From Malaya genurostris (taxonomy: Eukaryota > Arthropoda > Insecta > Diptera > Culicidae), in the NCBI RefSeq assembly GCF_030247185.1, contig NC_080572.1, positions 173,172,975 through 173,236,974 of the forward strand: a stretch of 64,000 nt of DNA, written 5' to 3'. Shown here one piece after another: positions 11,646 to 24,048 of this stretch. Both the position numbers and the translations under genes were made by a program. Under the pieces are notes generated by a model. The model was not told the origin of the DNA, made no database searches, and saw nothing but the letters and a program-made list of their open reading frames with translations. Position 1 is the stretch's first letter, and each line of letters starts with the position of its first letter.

Positions 11646-12555
11646 AGGAGTGTATCGATAAGCAGTTAGCAACATTCAAACAGTTATTACTCTGAAATGG
11701 CTTAATTTTTTGCAGTGTGTTTTGCGGTGACATGTTTTTTTACATGTCAATAACAGCTGCGCAATCGATTGGTTTCGGTACGGTTTATCGTTTCAATGAT
11801 GAGTCGAATTGATCCGGAAACGCGAAAGAAAATACTGCACACTTGGTGCTCAGAAAGTGTTGTCACGTACAACGAAAATGCAAAACGGGTGAAATTGCAC
11901 CACACCAGTGTCAAAAATATTATCGAGAAGTTCGGTAAGACCCTTTCCATGAAGGATTTGCCCCGATCCGGTAGGAAAACGGGTCCCAGCCAACCCGGCC
12001 GGGACTTAAAAGGGTTGAGTACATCAGGAAAAACCAATCGGCGTCGACGAAGAATGTTTGAAGAAGAGAATGTTGCCACTGTACAGAAAGCATCCTTCTC
12101 TCTTCTGGGCAGAAAAGGCTCCTCCTTTCTTCTGGCCGGGATTGGCTTCAGCTCACTACGCCAACTCCGTTCTACATTGGTTGTCAAAAAATAATGTACA
12201 ATTCGTGGAAAAGGACATCAACCCACTGAAACTGCCCGGATCTTCGGCCAATTGAAAGGTATTGGGCAATTGTCAAGCGGCACTTTCGGAAGGAAGATAC
12301 AGTGTCCCAAAACATGCAGGAGTTCAAAAAAACTGGACAGCTGCCACCAGGAAAGTCACAAAAGTAACTGTGCAGAATTTAATGAAGAATGTCAAGCCCA
12401 AAGTGCGAGCGTTTCACAGAAACTAGGATTTTCTTCAATATAATCAGTGAAATGTAATTTTTCTACAATATATCGAAAACTGATGTCACAATATGTTTTT
12501 TTTTCGCTTTTTTAGTCAATAATCAATGTTGCTAACTACTTTTTGATACACTCCT
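11646..12555 (+). mobile_element. D37E Tc1/mariner-type transposon, internally deleted (910 bp)
   Basis: The termini are clear. The left end starts AGGAGTGTATCGATAAGCAG and the right end is its inverted counterpart (AGGAGTGTATCAAAAAGTAG when reversed). The TIRs are 31 bp with three mismatches (11646-11676, 12525-12555) and are flanked by TA target duplications at 11644-11645 and 12556-12557. It is about 400 bp shorter than the 1.3 kb copy at 57.2 kb because the middle of the transposase gene is missing. Confidence 0.9.
11799..12426 (+). pseudogene. D37E transposase, internally deleted and frameshifted
   Basis: The N-terminal helix-turn-helix region is well kept: MSRIDPETRKKILHTWCSES, then HHTSVKNIIEKFGKTLSM and DLPRSGRKTGPSQPG. 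The frame then jumps to the C-terminal half, so the first catalytic Asp region is deleted. The second Asp block reads FFWPGLASAHYANS, with Gly in place of the catalytic Asp. The block NCPDLRPIERYWAIVKRHFR, with the Glu, and a C-terminus ending in KVRAFHRN are present but in other frames. It is non-functional on three counts. Confidence 0.85.
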
Positions 12556-12557
12556 TA

Positions 12558-13010
12558 TGATGCAGAACGTATCCAAAATACTCAAACAAAAAATCGCAAT
12601 AATAGATTTGTCTCACTGACGTCTCCAGGACTAGATTGATTTTAAAGTTCTGGATACCACAAATCAAAGAGTGCAGATTTCATTAATCTCAAAAAAAATT
12701 CAAAAAATTCTTTCAAAAAAAAAATTTTTATTATGTTTTTTTTGCAAACTTAACTTTACTTTTACACCACACTTTGTTGGATTTAAATCATTATAATTCA
12801 GTTTGAAATCAGCAATAGGGGGAGATAGTATCAATGCAGTAAGAAGAAAGTAGGTCTCATTACGGATGACGATGTTGAGCTCTGCACATCTCTCTGCACC
12901 TGGGTCTATAGTCGTTCACTTTCAGACGGGCCCGTACCCAGGATCTCGTTTCGTGAAAGGCCCACAGATGAAAAATAAACCATCTAACTGATGATTCTTT
13001 ATGTATCTAG
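12558..13010. other. Spacer, no gene seen
   Basis: AT-rich, with poly-A/T runs near 12690-12740; no coding signal or terminal repeats recognised. Confidence 0.35.
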
Positions 13011-13617
13011 TCCCGATCAGATGCACATAACAAAATCATAACACAAGTATATCAACAGTTGATATTTATAACAATTTGTGTTATTTTGGATACAGTTGAA
13101 AGTTGAAACTTATGATAACAATATAATAACAAAATCAGTTATGATGTTTTATTTTCGTTTGCAAGCGTCATGATAACGATCATTATTTGGAAAAATGAGT
13201 TCTTCCGTTGATTTATATCGAAATATAATGATCAGAATTTCAAAAAACTAAAACAAGAAACCAGATCACTAAATAAATTATTCATTTGAAAAAAAATCAT
13301 TCAACTATTTGGGATTTAAACGATGCTAAAAGCAGGCTGTGATATAGTTTTTCTGTGTTAAATTTGCTATCTAATTTATTACAAATATTGTTAAACATTT
13401 CTGATTTCGGACTTCTGTAGTTATATCAAATACAATAATAATTGTGATACAAACGTCTCAAAACCTGTTACGATTTTGTTACGCTAGAGTCTTTTTTGTT
13501 ATGATTTTTGTTATTTTAACAGCTTGCTAGCCAAAAATATTTCAAAATTTGTTACAAAATATTTCTGAAGTAAATTACTCCATTTGTTATAATTCTGTTA
13601 TTACCATCTGATCGGGA
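13011..13617. mobile_element. MITE with TCCCGATCAGATG termini (607 bp)
   Basis: The left end TCCCGATCAGATG is matched by the inverted CATCTGATCGGGA at the right end. Homology continues inward as ATAACAAAATCATAACA-like blocks. The interior is AT-rich and repeats GTTAT/ATAAC motifs many times (for example near 13100-13145 and 13465-13520), as subterminal transposase-binding repeats often do. No ORF and no clear target duplication. Confidence 0.75.
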
Positions 13618-14109
13618 TTGTAGGTGTAACTGTAATACATTTTGATTGTTGGAAGCGATAGTGCATCTTCAAAATTACAAAATATGTAGATAGAATCTCC
13701 GAATTCGCATATACTGTAATTTTCAAATTAAGTAAATTTTGGATGGCAATATGGAGAATTGAAGAAGGAAATTCTATGTGTTGAGGGGAAGAGATTTTTA
13801 CATTTCTCTTATTATACTCTCTTACAGTCCGGATTGTGCTTTTTGTTCTGGAATTACAGAGTGACGAGATCTTCAATTTCAAGAATGTGAGACGAAGCAG
13901 AAAGGAGCAAATACTTTGAAACTAATCAGTAAACTCTTCTGGTGTGCCAATTTGATTAGTTATAGCAATTTCGCAGGTACCAGAAAAAGCGGTCAAAAAT
14001 TACAAAATATAACTCACATCGATTTCTTTAACATGGCTGAACCAATTTCGATTAGCTTATATTCAAATAAAGAATCCTAGTCCTAGTCCCATACGATCGC
14101 ATTTAATTT
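13618..14109. other. Spacer, no gene seen
   Basis: No recognised feature. Confidence 0.35.
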
Positions 14110-14757
14110 CATCGAGATTCAGACTCTGTGTGACGAAGAACAAGTAAAATTTCACCCCTCGCACTGACAACTTCACCGAGAGCTCTTCTCTTTCACATAT
14201 ACACACCACTGTTGTATAAAGTGTGAGCGCATCATGAGTGCATTTGTTTATTTCCTTTTACCTCTTCCACTGAATCGCACCAAAGTGCTAGAGCATTAGC
14301 TAATAAATTCTCTGAGGTGGATGCAGATACTTTCACAGAGGTGTACACGCCGGTGAGCACTCTGCTGTATGGTTTGCGTAGAAGAAGCGTGGACACGCAA
14401 AATCAGCAAAATAAAACAATTTATCGGAAAATTTTCGGTTTTTCTTGCAAATTTTTCATAGCAAGGCCAGGTCTACTCTCTATTAATTGAAGTTCACAGA
14501 AGTGTTCGCTCACCATCACGCGCCAGTGGTCACTTGGGTGTATTTAGCCGAGAGCGCGTGTGAGCGATTCATGCGAAGAGAATGTGTTTCACTCGCGCCA
14601 GCTGCTTTAACCACGAGCACACACTCAAATGCTGTCTATTCGACACTGAGAAGAAGTGCGCTTTCCTCTTTGTGCGATGCTTCGTTTTTTTGCATCCTCG
14701 GTGTGGACAAGAATCTGACGCCAGCGTGTATCACTCTGGTGAAATGCCATCTCTGGT
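14110..14757. mobile_element. MITE-like repeat, long copy
   Basis: The first 260 bp match 45368-45630 closely (for example CTCTTCTCTTTCACATATA and CTAGAGCATTAGCTAATAAA). The right end CCATCTCTGG is the inverse of the CCAGAGATG that starts the second copy. This copy holds an extra ~380 bp between two CACTCTG motifs (near 14357 and 14731) that the second copy lacks. No transposase is present. Confidence 0.65.
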
Positions 14758-14859
14758 GACGAGTATTGAAAATTTTAATTCGTCATCAGAAGTGACGAAA
14801 AATCTTCTTAGTAGCGGCCTAATACTCCGAAATTAAAATTACATAGATTTCCCAGAGAT

Positions 14860-14985
14860 GGCTAAGACGATTTTCATGAATGAAAGAATAAATTCAAATG
14901 AAAGGTCTTAAGGTTTCATAGATTTCTATGCTGTTGTAACAGAATCCGACTTTCAGTTCCGGAACAGGATAGTTAGTGCTCCAAA
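14860..14985 (-). repeat. Isolated unit of the degenerate dispersed repeat family
   Basis: It holds CCCAGAGATGGCTAAGACGA, AAATGAAAGGTCTTAAGG and TTTCAGTTCCGGAACAGG, the blocks that recur inside the long repeats at 24.4 and 53.9 kb. The orientation is tentative. Confidence 0.45.
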
Positions 14986-15045
14986 ATTTAAAGTATTATG
15001 TATGTATGTGTTTCCTAATTTTCTTCGATTAAAGTATACTTATGC

Positions 15046-15681
15046 TTAAGGCCAGCATCCAAGTACCATGCGGGTGGATAGTCTTAGTAAATTTTCGATG
15101 GAAAATGTGTAAAATCTGCCAAAACCAAAAACATACAGACCTTTGAAAAACTTTGATCTTTCTGCAGGGTGAAAATGACTGGAAAATGTGATCATTAACA
15201 ATATTTACACACATTCGAATTGAAGCTGATTTTCTTCAGTTCAATGCAAAATTGATCTTATTCTGTGGAAAACTTCACAAAACCAATATTATTCCGTTTA
15301 TAATTTGAAATAGCATTGTTGCGAAATAATTTGTATTTCATTTAGCATTTCCAAATCCAATTCAAAATACAACGAAACCGGTTATATGAAATTCGTTGAT
15401 TTTCCATGAAAAGCGTGAAAAGCTTTTCCAAAAATGTGTCCGAATGTAATCCTTGTAGCGAGCATAAGGTTTATTTGAAAAAAAAACTTTCATATCATCG
15501 CATCATTTTTCCAAATAATTGTGAAAGATCACAAAAACACTCTTTTTTCGTAACTATTTTTGATAACACTCGGAAAAACATCCGAATTTTCCAGCCGTTT
15601 ATCAGAGGTTAAATTTTTAAATTTTCCACAGAAAATTTCCTAAACCCACCCGCGCGCAGAGTACTTGGACGATGGTCTTAA
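15046..15681. mobile_element. TTAA-flanked MITE, piggyBac-like (636 bp)
   Basis: The ends are inverted and flanked by TTAA: left TTAAGGCCAGCATCCAAGTA, right (reversed) TTAAGACCATCGTCCAAGTA. Homology extends about 55 bp inward (GGTGG and AAATTTTC blocks). TTAA target sites are characteristic of the piggyBac superfamily. No transposase is encoded, so it would be non-autonomous; the superfamily call is inferred from the target site and TIR layout only. Confidence 0.7.
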
Positions 15682-16457
15682 CAATATTTTCAATTGAAAC
15701 GAAGATTTTCACTATTGAAACGGTGATAACGAATATTCATAGGATTGCCATGGCCGCATTGTATACAATAACTTGGGCTTCGAAGAAAAGTTCGCTCTAC
15801 AAACTGATCTACCCATAACGTTAAAATTATGTTTCGCAATAGAATGGGTCAATCGATGTTATTAATCAGTAAATCGATAACAAAGAGCTATTGAAGAAAT
15901 ACTCATATATTTTGCGAAACATGTTGGTTGATGAGAGCAATTGTAACTCCGTATTCGAGAACGCCAGAATATTGAATATAAACATTATAGAGACAATACA
16001 CATCGTTGAAGTCATCAAACTTTATAGGCTTTCGCTGTAACAAAAAAAAAACAAAAGGAATGCCGTTCTAATCACATATTTATAACATCCTCTCAATGAC
16101 CATTTGTAGAGCACCACAGCTCACAAGACTTACGAATATGTAATATTTTTTAGGCCATCTACATACACTACTTCAAATGACGACAATTCACTGTATACAT
16201 CATTCACGAATAGCATTAGAAGGAGTGGTCCGAAGTGGCTACCTTGTTTTGATTCGCGAATAACGCGAAGTCTTTTTAAAGAGCATCAAAATTATTCCAA
16301 TTTGTAGGTCATATTAGTTGATGGCCATACGGTTTCCGGCTCCGGAAGTAGAGGTCAGAACTTCAAAATGGAACTCTGGCGATCCATTTGTGTACCGACG
16401 CATTGTTTCCAAAAAAATATTTTTTTCTGATTTCAATCACTCCAATAATGCACACTA
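15682..16457. other. Spacer, no gene seen
   Basis: No coding signal or repeat recognised. Confidence 0.35.
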
Positions 16458-16727
16458 ATGTCGTTTTTCATTGAGAACACTCGTGGAGTGTTTTGCTCGA
16501 TTCGTGCACTTTTCATGCAATCGGGCAATCAAAACAGATGCACTGTGTTTCATTGATTTGCACCGCACGAAAAAAAAGCACTTTCGGGGCAATTCGCAGG
16601 CAACTATTTTCCTCCCGTTTTTTCCGAGCAGCAAGCATGCAAACAAAACTTTACAAAACCGTTTGATTGATCGGCTGTCAGGGCAAAACACTGGCACCGA
16701 GCGAGTGGAATCAATGAAAAACGACAT
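16458..16727. mobile_element. Short MITE (270 bp) with ATGTCGTTTTTCATTGA ends
   Basis: Left ATGTCGTTTTTCATTGA and right TCAATGAAAAACGACAT are perfect 17-bp inverted repeats, followed inward on both sides by CACTCG. The interior is GC-richer than its surroundings. A chance open frame spans it but resembles no transposase. The target duplication is unclear. Confidence 0.75.
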
Positions 16728-19700
16728 AATACTTGCTTCCAAATAGTGTTTTTCCATTTTTTGAGGTAGTCCACAAAAATTTCACCATGACATCGACTTC
16801 CTTTCCTCTCGATTCAGTCTCCCTAGTCCGCATCGTATAATAATGAATCCTGGGCGTATAATAATAGATCCTGGTTTCGTCAACAATTTCCTACCGAATC
16901 TAATCACCATAACCGAACATGCATCCGAAGTGTGTTTTTAGTCCTGAGTATACATGTATAGCACTCAGCAGCAGGATATGTTTTTTATCAGCAGAATCGA
17001 AACCACTACTTCACGGTGTAGTCTGAAGGAGCACTAACAATATAATATTCATCCATATTTTGCCTCGCAAAAATGTTTTTTAAAGAACGAAAATCAGTTT
17101 GTATTTCTCATGTAGAAATGTTATGCAATCACTGCGAAAACCGACTCTAGAACCATAGTTAGGAGAGCTGTGTGTTATATAAATTTCCAACTATCATTTG
17201 TGGTGACGATGTGAAATGTGTGACGATGTGGAGTGGTGCTGAAGATTGCTCCAAAATGTGGGTCTTGTTAGTTTAAGGTTTGGAGTTATTTCTAATTTTC
17301 CACAAGTTAACAGCCAACATGCAAAAAAAAATCAAATAGGTTTTCAGTAGAATGCAGTTAATGTCTTCCAGTGCATTGTAGATCTTTGCTGAACAGAAAT
17401 GAAACCTTTAATAGCCGTTGTTTTCCAAGCAATTTTTTTATCTAAAGATCCACCTCACCCAACTCAAACAAAAATTCACATTCCGAATCGTCCTGCACCA
17501 GATAGCACCTCAATGGAATTATGATGCACAAACATCGTTCCAAATCCTTAATATCCTACCTCTGAAATATGATTGATGACACTCGTGCTCGTGCTGAATT
17601 CAGTCGGAAAAACTTTTTTCTCACAATGCTAATCATCTACCAACGCAGCGAGCTCGAGTCACTTTATTCTCTCAAGTCAAAGTGCAGAAAATTGGCTGGA
17701 TTAAGTATCTTCAGAAGTAGTTCGTTCGAATGTCACCTTCATTACTCGGCTACAACTTTCACCGGCTTCTGCTTCTGCCGGTAACACCTTCCTAGTCTAT
17801 CCGAAGAAGAACTCGGCAAAGTGACTAGTAGAAAAAAATGGCACGAGTTTGGCCGGGTGTCGGCACTCGTGAGCAGAATTTCAAAGTTTTACCTTTGCCA
17901 TACAGTACCGCAGAAGCAGCGCAGTTTGGATCGTAAAAAGCAGAGAAAACTTTTTCCCATTGTCAAAGTTATTGAGCGGTAATCTCATTAGCGAAAATTG
18001 AACAGGAGAGCACACGAACAGTCCCTCTGCAAGCCCCCCGAACACACATTTTTATTACTGTCTCAATCTGCCGGTTGTCCAAGAAGTTCCTTCTAATCCA
18101 ACTTGACTTATCGTCTGGAAGGAAGAAATTTTCTCGACATCTGACGAAACATAAATTTTCCTTTTCTGTTCTCGAAAGAAGCCTGATTTACTCGCGAGCG
18201 ACGTAAGACCAGAACTGAAATGAACGCTTCAGTTGAAATTTCATCTTCGCTGATAAATTTACGACCGGTAAAAACGTCATCTCCTCCCGACAAAAGTCTC
18301 ATTCTTCGTATCTTATCAGCCGCAAGAAAATGCCACAACGTACCTATACCCAAATCAATCATGCCGGGTGAAGCTAGAAAATTTCAACCTTTTTTCCCAG
18401 CGCTGAAGTAAAAATTGTGCAATTTCAAACCCCACTGCCCCAGTATCCGAAACCCGAGCCAATACCGAACCGGACTCAGCTAAGGCAATGGCAATTTGAA
18501 TAATTTTGAAATTTATTTCCAAAAGCACAACAAACTTGTTATACGGTCCAGCCAATTGTGTGTAAGAAGGTTACCACTGCTATCGGAGATGCTGTCAGTC
18601 GGAGAAGGGAAATGAAATGTGGCCATCTCTGGTTTGGGGACCCCTTGGGGTAACGCATTAGCCTTTCCAGCCGAGTGAAGGACGGCTTCATGATGACAAA
18701 AGTTTTAGCTGGAATTTCTGGCCTCCAAATCCGGTCCCCTGTCGCTCTGGACAGTTGATGTCTTACTTGAGCATTTTCGGACGCTACCAAGGGGTGTGAC
18801 AATAGATATATCAGCTAGCTCGCAAAAACACCTATTTCTTATATTATCAAAATATATCAACAAAACAGCTGATTAAATTCTGGAATCAAAAACAGACGAC
18901 CCCTAGTCAACCGAACCAGAGACCGGTTTAGGATAAAACACCAACAAGAAATTCAATGGTGCCCGAAAAGAACCGGAAAAAGTTTAAATTTTATTTGCAC
19001 AATATTATTAACTTGTCTTCCGGAATAGCCGCACGTCGTCGTGGACGAAAGGAAAATCTTGCAGGCCGACTTTTTGCGGACATCATGTCTTCTTTTGCGT
19101 CTTCATCTGTCGTCCAAAACCCAACCCCGTCTGGGGCCATGACTATCCCACTCCTGACATCGGAACACCCACAGCAAAAAGCTAACCGGCAATCCTCACT
19201 GATTTGATTTAATAATAATCATGGATTCAATTCACATCCTTGCCGGTGCCGGTGAGGGTGGCATCTAAACTTTCGGATGATGGCCACAAAATCCGTCGGT
19301 CTCCAGTCCACAGACGCTCTGGGAACGAGCTGTTGTTGTCTCGTTTGGCCGCCACAATGATTTTAATTGGTTTGCTGTCTGTCCTGCTTAGGATAGATTT
19401 ACATTTTTATTTGTTCTAGATCCAGTTTGTGCTCTGGTGCCGCGTTGGAGTCGTCTCCTTGGAGACCAGCTTCCAAACATTTCACTGCATGACGACCGGA
19501 CCGACTCGACACAGATTTGGAACAGTTAAGTTGCGGGAAAGTGGCTTCGTCTTTCGGAAACAGCCTCAACGTATTTCTCGGGATAGCAATAGAGACACCC
19601 TTCATGGTTTGCACTCTACCCGGACGAACCTGACGTGAGTCAGCCATCACCGAACGCGGGTTGTTCAGGGGTTTGTCAGAGCTGTAAATTGATGCGGGCA

Positions 19701-20819
19701 GATGGTGACATAAAACGATCATTGTCCCCAATGTTTTGCGCTTTGTGTGGGTATGTTTTTCTTCTGTTTGTTTCGGTTGGCATTTGATGGGTGCCCGCTA
19801 TATCGAAATCGATTTTGACCGGTTGTAACAGCTCGCGGACGTGTGGCTTGCCCTGACCGAGGTGGGAGGCAACGCAAAAGTTGGTCGTCAACGGTTATTT
19901 TCGATTCTGGTCAGTCATTTAACTTTATTGTCTTCGATTTCGGTGCGAGCTGGACTGAGATTGCTTTTTTTCCCGTCTGCACACAAAGAACAGATTGGCC
20001 AATAGTACCTTTTTGATGGTTTTAAATATTGCTCTCTGATCCATGTTGCGGAGGAATGAACGCTGCCATTTGGATAGGAAATTGCTTTTCGCAGAAAATG
20101 TGTGCAATTACGTGAGTGGATCCGATCGGGTCGAGACACTGGGTAGATTGAGAATTGTTCATTGTTGAACCATAATGGAAGAAGTAATCATAACAACGTT
20201 AGAACGGTTATTGGGTTTCATCACATTGACCGGTAATGTTAATTGATTCAAATAATCTGTTTGGCAACCAAAGTATAGCAATTGAACTTAAAGTGCTTTT
20301 GATTCTAGCGTTTTGGTATCGCCGCGAACCCTTTCAGTAAATCTGTTTTCGGCGGAATTGCCCTAAGCCTTAATTTTGAGCACATCATAAACTGGTTTAA
20401 AAAAGTGTTTTATTTATGACTATCAAAGGAGTTAAAAAATAAAAAATTACCATTAATGAACAGAGAAACACAGATTCATCTCCTTTCTCATGAATTGAAC
20501 ATTGCTTTGTTAATACCAATTCAAGGTGGTACGCGCATAGTGGCAGGGTGCCAAAACAACCCAAAACAATTTCGTACCTGTATGCTTTCGGAAAAGTGGC
20601 AGAATTAGTTTCTAAGGACATTTCTCCCAAGACGTTTTGGAGGTTATATTCGCGATCGTGAAGATGGTTATGATTTTAAACTCCATTGGTAAATCGCTTG
20701 TCAAGTATTTACCCAAACTTTTTTAGCAAAAAACGACTGATTGATTAGACAATCCGATTTTAGACTGATTTGTACATCAAATTTACTATTGAACTCAATT
20801 CACACAGTTCGTTGTAAAT
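16728..20819. other. Apparently single-copy non-coding DNA
   Basis: No recognised gene or mobile element. Short ORFs occur on both strands without familiar motifs. A small direct duplication (GTATAATAAT..ATCCTGG) lies near 16836-16875. Confidence 0.35.
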
Positions 20820-21760
20820 CTACTATTAAATTGTGTATAAAGTTCGAAAATCGAATGGCTGACTTTTCCGGTTCGGATGATATAATGGTATAAATGATGT
20901 AATCGACAAACCGCCGCACTTTTCTTATATCTGTTCAATTTTATTGGAGATAGCTGAACAGATTTTAACAACCTGAGATTCAGTTGAATGCCACTATTAG
21001 GCCATTGATCAAGTTCGAAGATTAAATGGTGAACATTTTTGGTTCCATAAATATCTTACAGGCTATGTTATCGGCAAATATCACTTTATTTTATCCGTAC
21101 AATTTTATCAGAGATGATTGATCTGGTTTGAAAAATCCTGAACTTGTTTGGAAGCCACAGTTAACGATTTATTAATTATAGTTTGACGTAAAGCCGCCAT
21201 GACTATGTTCAGTTTTTGCAATGACTGAGCGGAAATATATATTGGAGAAGCCAAGTGAAAGAAAAACTAACAGAAAAGATGAATTTTTTGGAAAAAGATA
21301 CGCTCAGAGACAGGACTCGAACCTGCGTTCTTATGCATTCCGTGCATACGCGCTACCATTTCGCCACTCTGATCTTGCCTCTAGCCACACTAAAACTCAC
21401 AGACATAAAGAAGGTGACAAGCGATTATAAATACACTGCAAAAACTGAGCCACAGTTAAGTTATTTAATATGTTCGAACGGCTGATGGCAAACGCTTTCA
21501 GAGGTACAATCGTTAAAGTGACCTAACCGACAAGCCGCATTTGTTCCTAACCGCTTAAAATTCTCAGAAATGGCTTGGGACAAACTTGGACTACAATTCG
21601 GTTACAGATCACGTTCGAATGGATTATGAAGAAAACTTCTGATTCCGGATATATAATCGAATAAGTAGCATATCCGACAATATTTTCCGAGAGATGTCTC
21701 TATCGATTTCGACAAACTTGAGCTCGTTGAAATGCTATGATATATATTCACGGATTACGT
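20820..21760. repeat. Diverged tandem-like units of ~165 bp
   Basis: At least two adjacent units (starting near 20843 and 21013) share GTTCGAA.AT..AATGG, then a TTTTATTGGAGATAGCTGA or TTTTATCAGAGATGATTGA block, then GCCACTATTA or GCCACAGTTA. A third degenerate stretch follows from about 21500. The tRNA-like sequence at 21302-21373 lies between them. Confidence 0.5.
21302..21373 (-). tRNA. tRNA-like gene, anticodon GGA by position, probably pseudogene or SINE-derived
   Basis: The minus strand folds as a cloverleaf: acceptor ATCAGAG/CTCTGAG (6 of 7 pairs), D-stem GCG/CGC, anticodon stem TATGC/GCATA with loop ACGGAAT, and T-arm GCAGG-TTCGAGT-CCTGT. Box A (TGGCGAAATGG) and box B (GGTTCGAGTCC) are present, and a TTTTT pol III terminator follows about 10 nt downstream. 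Two points argue against a working tRNA. Loop position 33 is C instead of the near-universal T, and a GGA (Ser) anticodon should come with a long variable arm, whereas this one is short. Confidence 0.5.
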
Positions 21761-21869
21761 TTTGTTTTTGATGATTTTAAGACGATAATCGTTTAAATAT
21801 TTGAGATAAAAATCAAAACTAGTGATCGATATTTCGAGCAGAAACAACTGTTCTTATTCGGAAGACGAA

Positions 21870-22012
21870 TATATGGAGATGGGTAAGTCGTCGCCTTTCA
21901 CGCTACCCATCTGGGTTCGAATCTAAGCCCCGAACATACGGTCAGAAAAATTTTCTGGCCCAAAGAGTCTAATGGCCTTAACGTTAAAAGCTCTATAATC
22001 GAAAGAAAAAAA
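21870..22012 (+). repeat. tRNA-derived SINE-like element
   Basis: It has a head with a box-A-like GGGTAAGTCGTCGCC and a box-B-like GGGTTCGAATC about 45 bp apart. A body and a 3' end CTCTATAATCGAAAGAAAAA follow, closing in an A-rich tail. This layout is typical of short interspersed elements; the exact family is not identified. Confidence 0.65.
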
Positions 22013-22358
22013 CTACTTTTATTCAAGTGCCGCTAAAGCTGTGTTCGGCTATAACACATTAGTAATTCAATAAAAAAATCAAATTCTAACTATTCATTAA
22101 ACATATTTGTTTTCATCGGTTTTAAACGGACCTGCTGCAATTTTGATCGTAGTTCACATACAGTGGTGAATATTTTCAAAAGCATTCTACTCGAGTTCAA
22201 CAAGTAAGAATCTCAATTATTCTGTTTTTTTTAAGAACCAAGGATCAAGGATGGCTTTTATTGTATCTAAGAACGCTCTCTAGCAACTCTTCACACGATT
22301 CAATCAGTACCAGCAAAGAAAGACGGATATCATCTCAGCAACAAAAAAACCGGTGTAG

Positions 22359-24044
22359 GGTAAGGGCTCCCTATTTCATCTCATTTGTAAGGACGTTACC
22401 TTGAAAACCTGATTCAGCCAACAATATCACTACGATTGTTTCATATTTCTGTTTAATTCGCCTTGCTCCACATTGGGAACTGATTCACATTCCTTGGAAA
22501 TTAAAATAAGAATAAAAAAAATCAGCTAAAACACTTCTGATATGTTCACTACTGTGCTCCTAATTTCATCTCAAAAGTTTTATATTCATCCTATCGTTGG
22601 TCCTTTATTCATATCATAAATTAGCAATAGCTACAGCAATCAAAACCAAAATATTGCACTATTACACTCTCAGGTTCAAAATGTCAGAATTTTCGTTAAA
22701 AAGGGCCTAATGTCAACTATGACACAACTCACGATATTTAAAAAAACAGTTAGGAATCATTTCGACGTTTAAAATTTTTTGGATCATTTTTATTACCTTT
22801 CGTTTCAAATTTAAAATTTTACTCTGCAGTTAATTTGGAGAACTTAAAAAAAACATAAAAAGAATTGTTACTATTTAGGCATTAGCCCTTCTTAAAACAA
22901 AATGCAGAATCAGAAATGCCATTCATACAGATTTATCTGTATTGTATAGATTTTTGCGTTTGCATTTGTTAAATCAGATTACAGATATTCCAAATTTAAT
23001 ACAGATTTGTAAAAGGTTCATAAAAAGTGAGAAGTAAAACGTTAGACTTTTCTCTCTGAGTATCTATTAGTATTTGATTGCAGTACTTCTTTAAAAGTTT
23101 ATTAATCAACGGACAAATCACATGTTAAAATGGAAATCTTTTGTGCAAATGTTTGATGATGAATACTGATAAACATTTATATTAAAATTTTGAACCAATT
23201 TGAGCTTGATTTGAATTTGATTCATTTTATTAGTGAAATCAGATAGAGCAGATACATATTTTCTATGAAAATATCTGGCATCTCTGTGCACAGCCGATGA
23301 AACACACACATTTAACAGTGTTATGGTGACGTATAGCGGAAAGAAACCAGTGCTACTAGATTTGCCACAATGGTTATTTGATTAGTATTAACCACGCTCT
23401 ATTTGGTAATATTAGAATCCGAAACAGTTTTATTTACTATCATAAATATCAATGATATAATTAAACTAATGTCACGGATACCAAAAAATACTTGTTGATG
23501 ATAATTTAAAGAAGAAAAAATATTTTTTTTATTTAACGTTATGAGAAAACTTGGCAACCTTGCGATACGAAATGAGATGAAAACAGCGCAATCAAAAGAA
23601 TTAAGTGCAAATTTTCATCTCATATTTTTCATTGCTTTTATTGCCTATCAGGTAATTTCAGAAGTCTTTAATCGTTGAATAAACAAGTGGAAAGTGAACA
23701 TTACTAACTACAAAGTCATCCAACATTGAATAGTTGTGTAATTATGTGGAATAGTGATCATGTTTTGAGACGAATCGATTAGTAAATATACAGAAACATG
23801 ATGAATTGTAAAACTTCAGACGAAAGTGGTTTATTTTAAATGAAAAAATCGATCGTTAAAGGTTTTTTAACTATTTTTTTTCAATTGGAAAGTGTGGCAA
23901 AACCTAGAATAAAAGGTTTAAAATGTTCCACAGTTTTGTTCAGGTACGTTTAAAGATATGATTAATGTTCAGGTGAAGGAATGCGAGGTGAGGTGAAGGA
24001 ATGCGATGGAAATTGAAGCTGAGATGAAGTAGGGAGCCCTTACC
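22359..24044. mobile_element. Non-autonomous DNA element with 24-bp TIRs and 4-bp GTAG duplication (1686 bp)
   Basis: Left end GGTAAGGGCTCCCTATTTCA and its inverse at the right (TGAGATGAAGTAGGGAGCCC and TTACC) form a ~24-bp TIR with one mismatch. GTAG flanks both sides (22355-22358, 24045-24048). TTCATCTCA or its inverse recurs inside (near 22374, 22565, 23574, 23616 and at the right TIR). The interior is AT-rich and shows no transposase. A 4-bp duplication narrows the superfamily but I cannot name it. Confidence 0.7.
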
Positions 24045-24048
24045 GTAG

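Noticed and set aside
12880..12965. Possible gene fragment in the GC-richer stretch
   Set aside because: No open frame of useful length and no recognisable motif.
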